A stretch of 64,000 nt of DNA from Saccharothrix ecbatanensis (GCF_014205015.1 NZ_JACHMO010000001.1:310001-374000); one strand, 5' to 3'. Positions 17,638-27,441 are shown, counted from the first letter of the stretch. The notes: generated from the letters alone by a model not told the origin. Made by a program: numbers and translations.

Positions 17638-18693
17638 CTACTTCACGTCGAAGACTTCCATCAGCTCGGCCGGCGCGACCTCTTCCAGCTGCGCGTAGGT
17701 GCACGACTCCGGCGTCCGGTCGGGTCGGAAGCGGACCAGTCTGCTGGTGTGGCGGAACCGCCGGCCCTGGACGTGCTCGTACCGCACCTCGGCGACCAAC
17801 TCCGGCCGCACCGGCTCCCACGACAACGTCTTGGTCGGGTTCCACCGGCTCTGCGCGCCCGGCGTCGTGGCGTCGATCCCGGCCCACTCCGCCCACGGGT
17901 GGTGGACCAGCGCGTCCACCCGGTACGGCGCCAGCTCCTCCACCAGCTCACGGCGGCGCGCGGCGGTGAAGCTGCTGGCCACGCCGACGCTGTGCAGCAC
18001 GCCTTCGTCGTCGTACAGGCCGAGCATCAGCGAACCGACGCCCTCGCCGTCCTTGTGCGGGCGGAACCCGGCCACCACGCAGTCGGCCGTGCGCTCGTGC
18101 TTCACCTTCCACATGACCCGCTTGTCCTGCTCGTACGGCAGGTCGGTGCGCTTGGCCACCACCCCGTCGAACCCGGCGCCCTCGAACCGGGTGAACCAGT
18201 CCTGGGCCTGGTCCGGGTCGTCCGTCGCGGGCGTCAGGTAGAGGCCGGGCACGTCCCGCAGCACGCCCTCCAGCAGCCGGCGGCGTTCACCGAACGGCGT
18301 CGTCGTCAGGTCCCGGTCGTCCAGGGCGAGCAGGTCGAACGCGACGAACCCGGCGGGCGTGTCGACGGCGAGCTTGCGCACCCGTGAGGCGGCCGGGTGC
18401 AGCCGCAACTGCAACAGGTCGAAGCTCAGCCCGTCCGGCGTGACGATGACGATCTCCCCGTCCACCACGCACCGGGGCGGCAGCCCGGCCAGCAGCACCT
18501 CGACCACTTCGGGGAAGTACCTCGTCAACGGCCGGTCGTTGCGCGAGCCGAGCTCCAGTTCGGCGCCGTCCCGGAACACGACGCAGCGGAAGCCGTCCCA
18601 CTTGGGCTCGTACACCAGCCCGGGCTCGCGCGGCACGGAGTGGACGGCCTTGGCGAGCATCGGCCGCACGGGTGGCATCACGGGGAGGTCCAC
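17638..18693 (-). CDS. ligC: ATP-dependent DNA ligase (LigC-like)
   Basis: A 351-residue ligase of the small two-domain type. The nucleotidyltransferase domain has motif I EPKWDGFR with the adenylated Lys31, then SRNDRPLTRYFPE (motif Ia/II region), VVDGEIVI (motif III) and VMWKVKHERTADCVV (motif V). An OB-fold domain with RFRHTSRLVRFRPDR follows. Actinobacterial LigC acts with Ku/LigD-type end joining or gap repair as a backup ligase; no ku gene is in the window. The start is GTG 18693, with an in-frame ATG five codons later. It is divergent from the DinB gene. Confidence 0.9.
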   Translation of the reverse strand: MDLPVMPPVRPMLAKAVHSVPREPGLVYEPKWDGFRCVVFRDGAELELGSRNDRPLTRYFPEVVEVLLAGLPPRCVVDGEIVIVTPDGLSFDLLQLRLHPAASRVRKLAVDTPAGFVAFDLLALDDRDLTTTPFGERRRLLEGVLRDVPGLYLTPATDDPDQAQDWFTRFEGAGFDGVVAKRTDLPYEQDKRVMWKVKHERTADCVVAGFRPHKDGEGVGSLMLGLYDDEGVLHSVGVASSFTAARRRELVEELAPYRVDALVHHPWAEWAGIDATTPGAQSRWNPTKTLSWEPVRPELVAEVRYEHVQGRRFRHTSRLVRFRPDRTPESCTYAQLEEVAPAELMEVFDVK

Positions 18694-18775
18694 GCCGCCG
18701 AGCGTAGGTCGAAGAAGGAATTTTCACCGTGGATGGGAATCGAGGACCGAAGCTGTCCGCATTAAGGCTTAGCGT

Positions 18776-18787
18776 GGTGTCAACACC
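18776..18787. promoter_or_regulatory. Short palindrome GGTGTCAACACC
   Basis: A 5-bp arm palindrome (GGTGT/ACACC with CA centre), 24 bp before the DinB start, in the ligC-DinB divergent region next to AT-rich sequence (ATTAAGGCTTAG). A regulator site is possible, but the repeat is too short to be sure. Confidence 0.3.
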
Positions 18788-18811
18788 AAAACGGAAGGCG
18801 GACACACCGAT

Positions 18812-19318
18812 ATGACCACCACGGCGATCGCTTCGACCGAGTTGACCGACCTGCTGGAGGTCCTGGCCAAGACGCGAGGCTTCCTGCGCTTCACCGTGCA
18901 GGGCCTGACCGACGAGCAGGCGCGGCTCACGCCCACGGCGAGCAAACTGTCGCTCGGCGGGCTGATCAAGCACGTCCGCACCGTGGAAGAGGCCTGGATG
19001 CGGTTCGCGGTCGGCGGCGCCGAGCTGATGATGGGCAGCGTCGAGCAGGACTGGGAGAACGGCTTCCGGATGCTCGCCGACGAGACGCTGGAAGGCCTGC
19101 TCAAGGACTACGAGGAGACCGCCGCGAAGACGGAGCGGCTGCTGGGGGAGCTGGACCTGAACACCGCCTACCCGCTGCCGCAGGCGCCCTGGTTCGAGGC
19201 CGGCGCGTCGTGGAGCGTCCGCAAGGCCGCCATGCACATCATCGCCGAGACCGCCCAGCACTCCGGCCACGCGGACATCATCCGCGAGACCATCGACGGT
19301 CAGAAGACGATGGGCTGA
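18812..19318 (+). CDS. DinB/DUF664 family protein
   Basis: A 168-residue four-helix-bundle protein of the DinB superfamily (DUF664 branch). The likely metal-binding histidines are in GGLIKHVRTVEEAW (helix 2) and MHIIAETAQHSGHADIIRE (helix 4). In actinobacteria such proteins are often thiol (mycothiol) dependent transferases or detoxification enzymes. The start is ATG 18812. It is a single gene divergent from ligC; the substrate is unknown. Confidence 0.85.
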   Translation: MTTTAIASTELTDLLEVLAKTRGFLRFTVQGLTDEQARLTPTASKLSLGGLIKHVRTVEEAWMRFAVGGAELMMGSVEQDWENGFRMLADETLEGLLKDYEETAAKTERLLGELDLNTAYPLPQAPWFEAGASWSVRKAAMHIIAETAQHSGHADIIRETIDGQKTMG

Positions 19319-19350
19319 GCCGGTTCAGCGCCCGGCTTCTGCGCAGGGGT

Positions 19351-19800
19351 TCAGAGGCGGCAGAGCCGGCGGATCGCGTCGGCGTGCGAGGGGTAGAGGG
19401 GGGCGAGGGTGCCGGCCGCGCCGAACGTGACCACGTCATCGGTGTACGGCGGCACCACCACCGTGCCGACCAACGACCACTCGCCGTCCGGCTCGCTCGC
19501 CTGCCACACCCCGGCGGGCACGACCACCTGCGGTCGCTGCCCGGCCGCGAGGTCCGGCCCCAGCACCGGCGTGGTCACCGTGCCGTCCGGGTGCAGCAGC
19601 AGCATCCGCAACGGCGTGCCGCAGTGGTAGGCGTAGATCTCCACGTGGTCCAGCTTGTGCACGCCGGAGAACTCGCCCTTCCGCAGCAGGTAGTAGATCG
19701 AGGACACCTCGGGTGAACGCCACGACTGGCCCCACCAGCCGCCCTCCACCGGCAGCTCGGCCAGTCCCAGCGCCTCGATGGCCTCTTCGGCGTTCACCAC
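19351..19800 (-). CDS. DUF985 cupin-fold protein
   Basis: A 149-residue single-domain cupin of the DUF985 family. The hallmark segments are ELPVEGGWWGQSWRS, SSIYYLLRKGEFSGVHKLDHVEIYAYHCG (cupin motif 1) and VVPAGVWQASEP (motif 2). These proteins are proposed sugar-binding or epimerase-like proteins, but no activity is established. The start is one of two adjacent GTG codons. It lies 10 bp downstream of the GGDEF gene on the same strand and may be co-transcribed with it. Confidence 0.88.
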   Translation of the reverse strand: MVNAEEAIEALGLAELPVEGGWWGQSWRSPEVSSIYYLLRKGEFSGVHKLDHVEIYAYHCGTPLRMLLLHPDGTVTTPVLGPDLAAGQRPQVVVPAGVWQASEPDGEWSLVGTVVVPPYTDDVVTFGAAGTLAPLYPSHADAIRRLCRL

Positions 19801-19810
19801 GTGCCCCCGT

Positions 19811-21340
19811 TCACGTCATCTCGGCTTCCACCGAGCCGTGCACCACGACCATCCCCTTGCCCAGCCGCTTGGCCGTGTACATCGCCGCGTCCGCCGTGCC
19901 CAGTAAGTCGTCCGCCGTCAACGCCGGGTCGAACGCCTCGCGGTGCGAGATCCCGATCGACGCCCGGATCCGGTGCGACCCGTTGTCCGTCCGGTGCGGC
20001 TCGCTCATCGCCTCCAGCACCCGCTGCCCGATCTCCTCCGGTGGCTGCGGGTAGCCGTCCACCAGCACGCCGAACTCGTCGCCGCCCAACCGCGCCACCA
20101 CGTCCTGCGACCGCACGCAGCCCTGCAACCGGGACGCCACGATCCGCAGCACCGCGTCGCCCTCGGCGTGGCCGAAGTTGTCGTTGACGTCCTTGAACCC
20201 GTCCACGTCGATGAACAGCACCACCACCGGCGACGTGCCGGCCAGCGCCGCGTCCAGCCGTTCCCGGAACAGCGCGCGGTTCGCCACCCCGGTCAACGGG
20301 TCGTGGTACGCCTGGTGCCGCAGCCGTTCGCGGCTGTCCCGCAGCTGCTCCAGCAGCCGGACGTTGTCGATCAGCGTCAGCAGCTGGCGGGCGATCACCA
20401 GCAGCACCACGCCCAGCCCGACGTAGATCTCCAGCGGGTTCAGCCGCACCCCGGTCGCCGTGCCCACCACGATGAACAGGCCGGTGACGAGCATCGGCAG
20501 GTACGGCACCAGCAGGTGCAGCAGGTCGCCCGCGCGCAGCCGGGCCGCGCCCACCCGTTCCCGCGTGGCGCCGCCGGGGGCGATCGAACTCAGGAAGAAC
20601 AGCGCCGGAGCCACCATGAACCCGATGTCGACGCCCGTCGGCATGACGGTCGTGCCCTTGCTCACCAGGTACGCGAACCCCCACCCCGACGTGGACTGCG
20701 CCATGCCCGCCAGCGCGATGAACAGCACCGGCAGCTGCCGCACAGAGCGGTGCGTCCACGACGACACCAGCAGCACGACCAGCATCACCAGGTACGCCGC
20801 CGGGTGGGCCACGACGGTGGCGAAACCCGGCCCGGACGTGGCCCAGGCGCGGACCATCGACTCCAGCAGCGACACCCACGTGAGCACGAACAGCGAGCCG
20901 ACCACGATCAGCCCGTCCAGCGCGACCACGAGCTTGCTGCGGTGGCCGGGCAGCTTGCCCGAACCTCCGTGCGCCAGCACCAGGATCGCGCACAGCGTCA
21001 ACGCGGGCACGAGCATGAACCCCAGCGGCGCCAACGTGGACGAGGGCAGCGCCACCCCGAGGAACACCTGGCCCCAGATCCACGCGCACAGGCCGACGAC
21101 CAGGCCGGCCATCGCCGCCGCCATCCACAGCCGCCAGCGCCGGGCCACGCCCTGACGCCGCCGTGCCGCCCGCCAGTACGACACCATCGCGGCGGCGGAG
21201 GCGATGAGCTGGGCGAACTTGTCGATCGCCACCGACGTGGGCCGGTCGAGTACCCCGGACACGGCGAGGCAGACGATGCAGACCACCAGAGCGCAGACGA
21301 CACCGGTGATGATGCCGAACCGCCTCAGGGCCATTGGCAC
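19811..21340 (-). CDS. Membrane diguanylate cyclase (GGDEF)
   Basis: A 509-residue protein. Residues about 8-330 hold roughly ten hydrophobic helices, a multi-pass sensor of unknown ligand, followed by a GGDEF domain (about 345-500). The active-site motif is intact (GGDEF at about 419-423) and an RxxD inhibitory site (Arg410-Asp413) lies five residues before it, so it should make cyclic di-GMP and be feedback-inhibited. No EAL domain is present. The start is GTG 21340 or ATG 21334. The GGDEF domain also has the usual DPLTGVANR entry motif. Confidence 0.92.
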   Translation of the reverse strand: MPMALRRFGIITGVVCALVVCIVCLAVSGVLDRPTSVAIDKFAQLIASAAAMVSYWRAARRRQGVARRWRLWMAAAMAGLVVGLCAWIWGQVFLGVALPSSTLAPLGFMLVPALTLCAILVLAHGGSGKLPGHRSKLVVALDGLIVVGSLFVLTWVSLLESMVRAWATSGPGFATVVAHPAAYLVMLVVLLVSSWTHRSVRQLPVLFIALAGMAQSTSGWGFAYLVSKGTTVMPTGVDIGFMVAPALFFLSSIAPGGATRERVGAARLRAGDLLHLLVPYLPMLVTGLFIVVGTATGVRLNPLEIYVGLGVVLLVIARQLLTLIDNVRLLEQLRDSRERLRHQAYHDPLTGVANRALFRERLDAALAGTSPVVVLFIDVDGFKDVNDNFGHAEGDAVLRIVASRLQGCVRSQDVVARLGGDEFGVLVDGYPQPPEEIGQRVLEAMSEPHRTDNGSHRIRASIGISHREAFDPALTADDLLGTADAAMYTAKRLGKGMVVVHGSVEAEMT

Positions 21341-21477
21341 CCCGCATTTGGCCGCGACTGGAGTCGATCAGTTGACCGAGCCACTGTAGTCAGCCCGTGA
21401 CACTGTGTCGATCGGGGGTCCGCGTTCGCCACCCCGCGCGTGTCACGGGCGGCCGCTCCCGGTCCACCCCTTAAGGT

Positions 21478-21493
21478 TCGAACTGGTGTTCGT
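21478..21493 (+). promoter_or_regulatory. LexA SOS box upstream of ruvC
   Basis: TCGAACTGGTGTTCGT matches the actinobacterial LexA consensus TCGAAC-N4-GTTCGA at 11 of 12 positions. It lies 24 bp before the ruvC start. Damage-inducible ruvC is known in mycobacteria, so control of ruvCAB by LexA is a strong inference. Confidence 0.8.
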
Positions 21494-21516
21494 CGGCGGT
21501 GTTTGAGGGGACCAGC

Positions 21517-22134
21517 GTGCGCGTGTTCGGAGTCGACCCCGGCTTGACCCGGTGCGGGTTCGGGGTGGTCGACGGCGGTCCTGGTCGGACCGTTCGGCCG
21601 GTGGCCGTGGACGTCGTGCGCACGCCCGCGGACATGGACTTGGCGGTGCGGCTGCTCCGGCTGTCCGAGGCGGTCGAGGAGTGGCTGGACCGCTACCGGC
21701 CGGAGGTCGTCGCCATCGAACGCGTGTTCAGCCAGCACAACGTCCGCACCGCCATGGGCACCGCGCAGGCGGGCGGCGTGGTGGCGCTGTCGGCCGCACG
21801 CCGTGACCTGCCGGTCGTCTTCCACACCCCCAGCGAGGTCAAGGCCGCCGTCACCGGCTCCGGCCGTGCGGACAAGGCGCAGGTGACCACAATGGTCACC
21901 AAACTCCTCGGCCTCAAGACCGCCCCCAAGCCCGCCGACGCCGCCGACGCCCTGGCCCTGGCCATCTGCCACCTGTGGCGCGCGCCCATGCGGTCACGCC
22001 TGGAGGAGGCGCAGGCGAGGGCGGCTGAGATCGCCCGCACCCACCGCGCGAGACTGGCGCAGGCCAGTGCGCAGGCCAGTGTCCGACTGTCGACCCCGTC
22101 GACCGCCGCGAAAACCGGAGGTGAGCCCGAGTGA
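21517..22134 (+). CDS. ruvC: Holliday junction resolvase RuvC
   Basis: A 205-residue endonuclease that cuts four-way junctions moved by RuvAB. The RNase H-like core shows VDPGLTRCG with Asp7, VAIERVF with the conserved Glu, and the C-terminal DAADALALA acidic pair. GTG 21517 is chosen because TGAGGGG lies 7 bp upstream; an earlier GTG would overlap that site. The C-terminal tail is Ala/Arg-rich and repeats QASAQAS. It is first in a ruvC-ruvA-ruvB operon; its stop overlaps the ruvA start (GTGA). Confidence 0.96.
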   Translation: MRVFGVDPGLTRCGFGVVDGGPGRTVRPVAVDVVRTPADMDLAVRLLRLSEAVEEWLDRYRPEVVAIERVFSQHNVRTAMGTAQAGGVVALSAARRDLPVVFHTPSEVKAAVTGSGRADKAQVTTMVTKLLGLKTAPKPADAADALALAICHLWRAPMRSRLEEAQARAAEIARTHRARLAQASAQASVRLSTPSTAAKTGGEPE

Positions 22135-22727
22135 TCTCGTCACTGCGCGGGCAGGTGTTGTCCATCGGGCTCGACCACGTCGTCGTCGAGGTGAGCGGCG
22201 TCGGCTACGCCGTGCAGGCCACCCCCGCCACGCTGGCCACGCTGCGCCGCGGCGAGGAGACCCAGCTGGCCACGGCGCTCGTCGTCCGCGAGGACTCGCT
22301 GACCCTGTTCGGCTTCGCCGACACCGATGCCCGGGAGCTGTTCGGGCTGCTGCAGACGGTGTCCGGCATCGGGCCGCGATTGGCGTTGGCGACGCTGGCC
22401 GTGCTGGAGCCGGACAAGCTCCGCGCCGCGCTCGCCGAAGGCAACATCACCGTGCTGACACAGGTCCCCGGCATCGGCCGCAAGGGCGCCGAACGGCTGA
22501 TCATCGAGTTGCGGGACAAGGTCGGTCAGCTCCCGACCACGCCTGGCAGCGCCGGCGGCGACAACGGCCAGGTGGTGCGCAACCACGTCACGGAGGCGCT
22601 GCTCGGCCTCGGCTTCCCGGCCAAGCAGGCCGAACAGGCCGTGGACGCGGTGCTGGCGGACGACGGCACGCTCGGCACGTCGGAAGTCCTCCGTCGTTCC
22701 CTGGCAGCTCTGGGTCGGAAGCGATGA
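22131..22727 (+). CDS. ruvA: Holliday junction branch migration protein RuvA
   Basis: A 198-residue protein with the N-terminal OB domain ([13 protein letters not shown]), the double helix-hairpin-helix region ([15 protein letters not shown] and [16 protein letters not shown]) and the C-terminal RuvB-contacting domain ([19 protein letters not shown]). It binds the junction as a tetramer and loads the RuvB motor. GTG 22131 overlaps the ruvC stop. Confidence 0.97.
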   Translation: MISSLRGQVLSIGLDHVVVEVSGVGYAVQATPATLATLRRGEETQLATALVVREDSLTLFGFADTDARELFGLLQTVSGIGPRLALATLAVLEPDKLRAALAEGNITVLTQVPGIGRKGAERLIIELRDKVGQLPTTPGSAGGDNGQVVRNHVTEALLGLGFPAKQAEQAVDAVLADDGTLGTSEVLRRSLAALGRKR

Positions 22728-22761
22728 ACCGCGCCGACGTGCTCATCCCCGCGGAGGCGCA

Positions 22762-23829
22762 GTGAACTTCGAGGGCTATGAAGAAGAGGTCGACACCCTC
22801 AACCCGCTGCCGGATCCGGCCGAGCGGGATGTCGAGACCACCCTCCGCCCGAAGGACCTGCACGAGTTCGTCGGCCAGCCGAAGGTCCGCGAACAGCTCG
22901 AACTCGTCCTGCAAGGCGCCATGCAACGCGGCTCGCCACCGGACCACGTGCTGCTCTCCGGCCCGCCCGGACTGGGCAAGACCAGCCTCGCCATGATCAT
23001 CGCGGCCGAGCTGGGCGCGTCCCTGCGGATCACCTCCGGTCCCGCTCTCGAACGCGCCGGCGACCTGGCCGCGATGCTGTCCAACCTGGTCGAGGGCGAC
23101 GTCCTGTTCATCGACGAGATCCACCGGATGGCCCGGCCCGCCGAGGAGATGCTGTACCTGGCGATGGAGGACTTCCGGGTCGACGTGGTCGTCGGCAAGG
23201 GTCCCGGCGCGACCAGCATCCCGCTCGACATCGCCCCGTTCACCCTGGTCGGCGCGACCACCCGCTCCGGCGCGCTCACCGGCCCGCTGCGCGACCGGTT
23301 CGGCTTCACCGGGCACATGGAGTTCTACAGCGCCGAGGAGCTGGAGCTGATCGTCCGCCGTTCGGCGAAGATCCTCGGCGTCGACCTGCGCGAGGACGGC
23401 GGCCGGGAGATCGCCGGCCGCTCCCGTGGCACGCCCCGCATCGCGAACAGGCTGCTCAGGCGCGTTCGGGACTACGCGGAGGTGCGCGCGGACGGCGCCG
23501 TCACCCTCGAAGTCGCGCGGGACGCCCTGAAGGTCTACGACGTGGACGAACTCGGCCTCGACCGACTGGACCGGGCGGTCCTGGACGCGTTGGTCCGCTC
23601 GTTCGGCGGCGGTCCGGTCGGCGTCTCCACGCTCGCCGTCGCGGTGGGCGAGGAACCCACCACGGTGGAGGAGGTCTGCGAGCCCTACCTCGTGCGGGCC
23701 GGGATGCTGGCGCGCACCCCGCGTGGTCGGGTGGCCACCGCCACCGCCTGGCTCCACCTGGGACTCCAGCCGCCCGCGGGGGCGCCGGGTGAGGCCACTC
23801 GATCGCTGTTCGACGACGCCACCGAGTGA
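22762..23829 (+). CDS. ruvB: Holliday junction branch migration helicase RuvB
   Basis: A 355-residue AAA+ motor that drives branch migration. Walker A is GPPGLGKTS, Walker B is LFIDEIHRM, sensor 1 is VGATTRSG and the arginine-finger region is GPLRDRFG; the C-terminal winged helix ends with [12 protein letters not shown] 22762 starts 34 bp after ruvA. It is the last gene of the SOS-controlled ruv operon. Confidence 0.97.
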   Translation: MNFEGYEEEVDTLNPLPDPAERDVETTLRPKDLHEFVGQPKVREQLELVLQGAMQRGSPPDHVLLSGPPGLGKTSLAMIIAAELGASLRITSGPALERAGDLAAMLSNLVEGDVLFIDEIHRMARPAEEMLYLAMEDFRVDVVVGKGPGATSIPLDIAPFTLVGATTRSGALTGPLRDRFGFTGHMEFYSAEELELIVRRSAKILGVDLREDGGREIAGRSRGTPRIANRLLRRVRDYAEVRADGAVTLEVARDALKVYDVDELGLDRLDRAVLDALVRSFGGGPVGVSTLAVAVGEEPTTVEEVCEPYLVRAGMLARTPRGRVATATAWLHLGLQPPAGAPGEATRSLFDDATE

Positions 23830-23923
23830 TCGGGATTACTGACCTGGCACAATCGGCACCGGCACCCCAGAAATTCGGGCGTACCGGACGCTGATCGCGT
23901 TCGCTCGTCCGGTTGATCGGAGA

Positions 23924-24283
23924 ATGATGGAACTGTCCTCCTTGATGTTCCCGCTGCTGCTCGTGCTGCTCGCGGTGCCGCTGTTCCTCAGCGCCCGCAA
24001 GCAGAAGCGGGCGGCTGCCGAGCAGCAGGCGTTGCTCAACTCCTTGGAGCCGGGCGACCGCGTCATGACGACCTCGGGGCTTTACGCGACCGTCGCGGAC
24101 GTGAACGAAGACGACTCCACGATCGACCTGGAGATCGCCGACGGTGTGGTCACCACGTGGCTGCGCCAGGCGATCCGGGAGAAGGTCGTGGTGGACGCCG
24201 AGACCGACGAGGTCGACGAAGCCGACGACGTGGTGGACGAGACCGCAGACGTCGAGCCCGTGCAGCAGGAGAGCAAGAAGTAA
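23924..24283 (+). CDS. yajC: Preprotein translocase accessory subunit YajC
   Basis: A 119-residue protein: one N-terminal membrane helix (about 5-25) followed by KQKRAAAEQQALLNSLEPGDRVMTTSGLYATV, the classic YajC soluble domain, and an acidic C-terminal tail rich in Glu/Asp/Val. It associates with SecDF at the translocon. Tandem ATG codons follow CGGAGA. The acidic tail is longer than in enterobacterial YajC but normal for actinobacteria. Confidence 0.92.
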   Translation: MMELSSLMFPLLLVLLAVPLFLSARKQKRAAAEQQALLNSLEPGDRVMTTSGLYATVADVNEDDSTIDLEIADGVVTTWLRQAIREKVVVDAETDEVDEADDVVDETADVEPVQQESKK

Positions 24284-24307
24284 CTGCTAGTAGCCAGAAG
24301 ACCTCGG

Positions 24308-24344
24308 CCTGGAGCCGGCAACTGTGAACGGCGCCGACTCCAGG
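24308..24344 (+). terminator. Hairpin between yajC and secD
   Basis: CCTGGAG-C-CGGC pairs with GCCG-A-CTCCAGG (one internal C-A mismatch, 11 paired bases). It lies 25 bp after the yajC stop, with no T tract, so it may be a weak terminator or attenuator that lowers secDF expression relative to yajC. Confidence 0.45.
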
Positions 24345-24422
24345 CAGTGACGCGCAGCTCACACCATCAGGGGTACGCTGCGCCCTCGCTGACCTTGTCA
24401 ACTATCAGGAGACGGACGGACC

Positions 24423-26273
24423 GTGGCACCTCCGGCCGGGCAAATCCGCCCCGCGAAGTACCTGGGCGCATTTGTCCTCATCGTGGTCGCGCTGTACTCC
24501 CTGGTGTTTCTCACCGGGAACGGCAAGGCGACACCCAAGCTCGGTATCGACCTCCAGGGTGGCACGCGTGTCACGTTGACCGCCCGTGCTCCTGATGGAC
24601 AGACGCCGTCGGAGGAAGCGCTCGACCAGGCCCGCTCCCTCATCGAGACGCGGGTCAACGGCCTGGGCGTGTCCGGCGCGGAGGTCGTCCGCGACGGCAG
24701 CAACCTGGTGATCACGGTCCCCGGTACGGACAGCGAGGGCGCCAAACGGCTCGGCCAGACCGCCAAGCTGAACTTCCGCAAGGTCATCGGCTCGCCGATG
24801 CCGAACGCGGCGCCCGAGCCGCAGCCGACGGAGAGCGCGCCGCCGCCGACCGACCCGTCCGCGCCGCCCGCGAGCGGCGCCCCCGCGCCGTCCGAGACCG
24901 CGGCCGAGACCGCGCCGACCACGACCGCCCAGGGTCGACCGGCGCCGGCGTTCGAGGCCCAGCCGGAGGCGACGACCACGCCCGCGACGCCGCCCGCGGA
25001 CGCGACCACCACGCCGCCCGCGGACCCGTCCGCGCCGCCGGCCGAGGATCAGATCGACTGCCGCGCGGTGTTCTCCGGGCAGGTCTCCGAGGACCCGACC
25101 AAGGCCGTCAAGGAGGCGAGGCACTGCCGCCAGGAACAGCTGATGATGGTCGAGGACGAGCAGACCCTCGGCCAGGCGCTCCAGGTGTTCACGTGCCCGA
25201 AGGTCGACCCGCTGCTCGGCAACGACGACCCGGGCATGCGGCTGCTGACCTGCAACCAGGACGGCACCGAGAAGTACGTCCTCGCGCCGGTCACCCCGCC
25301 GGCCGACGGCAGCGTGAAGGACGACGACTTCACCACGTACTCGCGGCTGACCGGTGAGGACATCGACAACGCGACGGCCGGCACCGACCCCCAGGGCGCG
25401 GGCTTCATCGTCAACCTGACGTTCAAGGGCGCCGGCGCCGACAAGTGGGCCAAGTTCACCTCGGCGAACGTGCAGCAGCAGGTCGCGGTCGTGTTGGACA
25501 GCCAGGTGGTCTCCGCCCCGAGCATCAACGAGGCGATCCTCGGCGGCAGCACCCAGATCAGCGGCAAGTTCACGCAGGCCGAGTCGTCCGGCCTGGCCAA
25601 CGTGCTGAAGTACGGCTCGCTGCCCCTGTCGTTCGAGTCCTCCGAGGCCGAGACGGTGTCCGCGACGCTCGGCCTGGCCTCGATGAAGGCCGGCCTGATC
25701 GCCGGTGGCATCGGCCTGGCGCTGGTGTTCGTGTACTGCCTGTTCTACTACCGCCTGCTCGGCGTGCTGACCATCCTGTCGCTGGTCCTGTCCGGCGTGG
25801 TGGTCTACGCGGTGCTGGTGCTGCTGGGCCGCTGGATCGGGTTCACCCTCGACCTGGCGGGCATCGCCGGTTTCATCGTGTCGATCGGTATCACCGCCGA
25901 CTCGTTCGTGGTGTTCTTCGAACGGTTGAAGGACGAAGTGCGCGAGGGCCGGTCGTTCCGGTCCGCGGTACCGCGCGCCTGGGTCCGTTCGCGCCGCACG
26001 ATCCTGTCGGCGGACGCGGTCAGCTTCCTCGCCTCGGCGATCCTGTACGTGATCGCCGTCGGCCAGGTGAAGGGCTTCGCGTTCACCCTCGGCATGTCCA
26101 CCGTGCTCGACCTGATCGTGGTCTTCCTCGTGACGCACCCGCTGGTCAGCATGGTCTCGAAGTCGAAGTCCCTGTCCAACCCGAAGCTGTCGGGTCTCGG
26201 CGGCGCCGTCCAGGCCGCCGTCGACGACCGCGCGCTGTCGGGTGCGAAGAGCACCGCTGTGAAGGAGGTCTGA
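24423..26273 (+). CDS. secD: Protein translocase subunit SecD
   Basis: A 616-residue RND-type membrane protein that uses proton-motive force to pull exported proteins. After helix 1, GIDLQGGTRVTL marks the D1 motif. The large extracytoplasmic domain (about 45-420) is interrupted at about 125-205 by a Pro/Ala/Thr-rich low-complexity insert, as in actinobacterial SecD. The C-terminal membrane bundle includes AGFIVSIGITADSFVVFFERLKDE with the conserved Asp. The start is GTG 24423 after AGGAGACGGACG. secF follows 1 bp later. Confidence 0.95.
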   Translation: MAPPAGQIRPAKYLGAFVLIVVALYSLVFLTGNGKATPKLGIDLQGGTRVTLTARAPDGQTPSEEALDQARSLIETRVNGLGVSGAEVVRDGSNLVITVPGTDSEGAKRLGQTAKLNFRKVIGSPMPNAAPEPQPTESAPPPTDPSAPPASGAPAPSETAAETAPTTTAQGRPAPAFEAQPEATTTPATPPADATTTPPADPSAPPAEDQIDCRAVFSGQVSEDPTKAVKEARHCRQEQLMMVEDEQTLGQALQVFTCPKVDPLLGNDDPGMRLLTCNQDGTEKYVLAPVTPPADGSVKDDDFTTYSRLTGEDIDNATAGTDPQGAGFIVNLTFKGAGADKWAKFTSANVQQQVAVVLDSQVVSAPSINEAILGGSTQISGKFTQAESSGLANVLKYGSLPLSFESSEAETVSATLGLASMKAGLIAGGIGLALVFVYCLFYYRLLGVLTILSLVLSGVVVYAVLVLLGRWIGFTLDLAGIAGFIVSIGITADSFVVFFERLKDEVREGRSFRSAVPRAWVRSRRTILSADAVSFLASAILYVIAVGQVKGFAFTLGMSTVLDLIVVFLVTHPLVSMVSKSKSLSNPKLSGLGGAVQAAVDDRALSGAKSTAVKEV

Positions 26274-26274
26274 C

Positions 26275-27441
26275 GTGGCCGAGACGAAGAAGGCCAACGT
26301 TTTCCAGCGGCTCTACGTCGGAAACGGCGCGTTCGACATCATCGGCAAGCGCAAGCGCTGGTACGTGATGTTCGGCATTATCCTGCTGATCTGCGTCGCG
26401 TCGATCTTGTTCAAGCCGTTCAACCTGGGCATCGACTTCACCGGTGGCACGCGCGTCCAGCTGCCCGCGAACAGCTCGACCGGCACGATCAGCGTCGAGG
26501 CGGCCAAGGACACGTTCGAGAAGGCCATCGGCAAGGAGCCGACCGCGGTCCAGACCGTGGGCACGGGCGATGCCGCGACCATCCAGATCCGGTCGGAGGC
26601 GCTGACCGCCGAAGAGGTGTTCACGCTCAAGGCCGCTATCGACGAGGACCTCAAGCCCAACGGTGGCGCGAGCGCGGTCAGCGACAGCGCCGTGTCCGCC
26701 TCCTGGGGCGGTGAGATCACCGGCAAGGCGCTGATCGCGCTCGGCGTGTTCTTCCTCGCCGTGATGATCTTCCTGGCGCTGTACTTCGAGATCTCCATGG
26801 CGATCGCCGCGCTGGTCGCGGTGCTGCACGACGTGGTGATCACGGCGGGCATCTACTCGCTGGTCGGCTTCGAGGTCTCGCCCGCGACGGTGATCGGTCT
26901 GTTGACCATTCTCGGCTTCTCGCTGTACGACACGGTGGTGGTGTTCGACAAGGTCCGGGAGAACACCCGCGGCCTGCTCGGCCTCACCCGCCGCACGTAC
27001 GCCGAGGCGGCGAACCTCGCGGTGAACCAGACCCTGATGCGCTCGATCAACACCTCGTTGATCGCGTTGCTGCCGGTGCTGGGCCTGCTGGTGATCGGCG
27101 TGGGCCTGCTCGGCGTCGGCACGCTGAAGGACCTGGCGCTGGTGCAGCTGACCGGTATCGCCATCGGCGCGCTGTCGTCCATCTACATCGCGACCCCGGT
27201 CGCGGTGGACCTCAAGATGCGGGACCCCCGGTACAAGGCGCAGGCCGCGCGGGTCAAGACCCGTCGGGACAACCTGGCCCGCAAGGCCGGTGGCGAGGCC
27301 GTCACCGGTGGCGACATCGTGGAGTCGGTGGCGGCCGAGGTGCGCAAGGAGAAGGCCATGGCGGCCGCGGCGGGTGTGCCCGCGCGGACCGGCAAGACCG
27401 CCGACGTGCGGCGCCGTCCGACGGGCAAGAAGCACCGTTGA
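26275..27441 (+). CDS. secF: Protein translocase subunit SecF
   Basis: A 388-residue partner of SecD. The N-terminal helix is followed by NLGIDFTGGTRVQL (D1-type motif), and five further helices include ILGFSLYDTVVVFDKVRENT. A basic C-terminal tail ends TGKKHR. GTG 26275 has a near-perfect AAGGAGG 6 bp upstream, located inside the end of secD. The stop overlaps the TTG start of apt. Confidence 0.96.
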   Translation: MAETKKANVFQRLYVGNGAFDIIGKRKRWYVMFGIILLICVASILFKPFNLGIDFTGGTRVQLPANSSTGTISVEAAKDTFEKAIGKEPTAVQTVGTGDAATIQIRSEALTAEEVFTLKAAIDEDLKPNGGASAVSDSAVSASWGGEITGKALIALGVFFLAVMIFLALYFEISMAIAALVAVLHDVVITAGIYSLVGFEVSPATVIGLLTILGFSLYDTVVVFDKVRENTRGLLGLTRRTYAEAANLAVNQTLMRSINTSLIALLPVLGLLVIGVGLLGVGTLKDLALVQLTGIAIGALSSIYIATPVAVDLKMRDPRYKAQAARVKTRRDNLARKAGGEAVTGGDIVESVAAEVRKEKAMAAAAGVPARTGKTADVRRRPTGKKHR

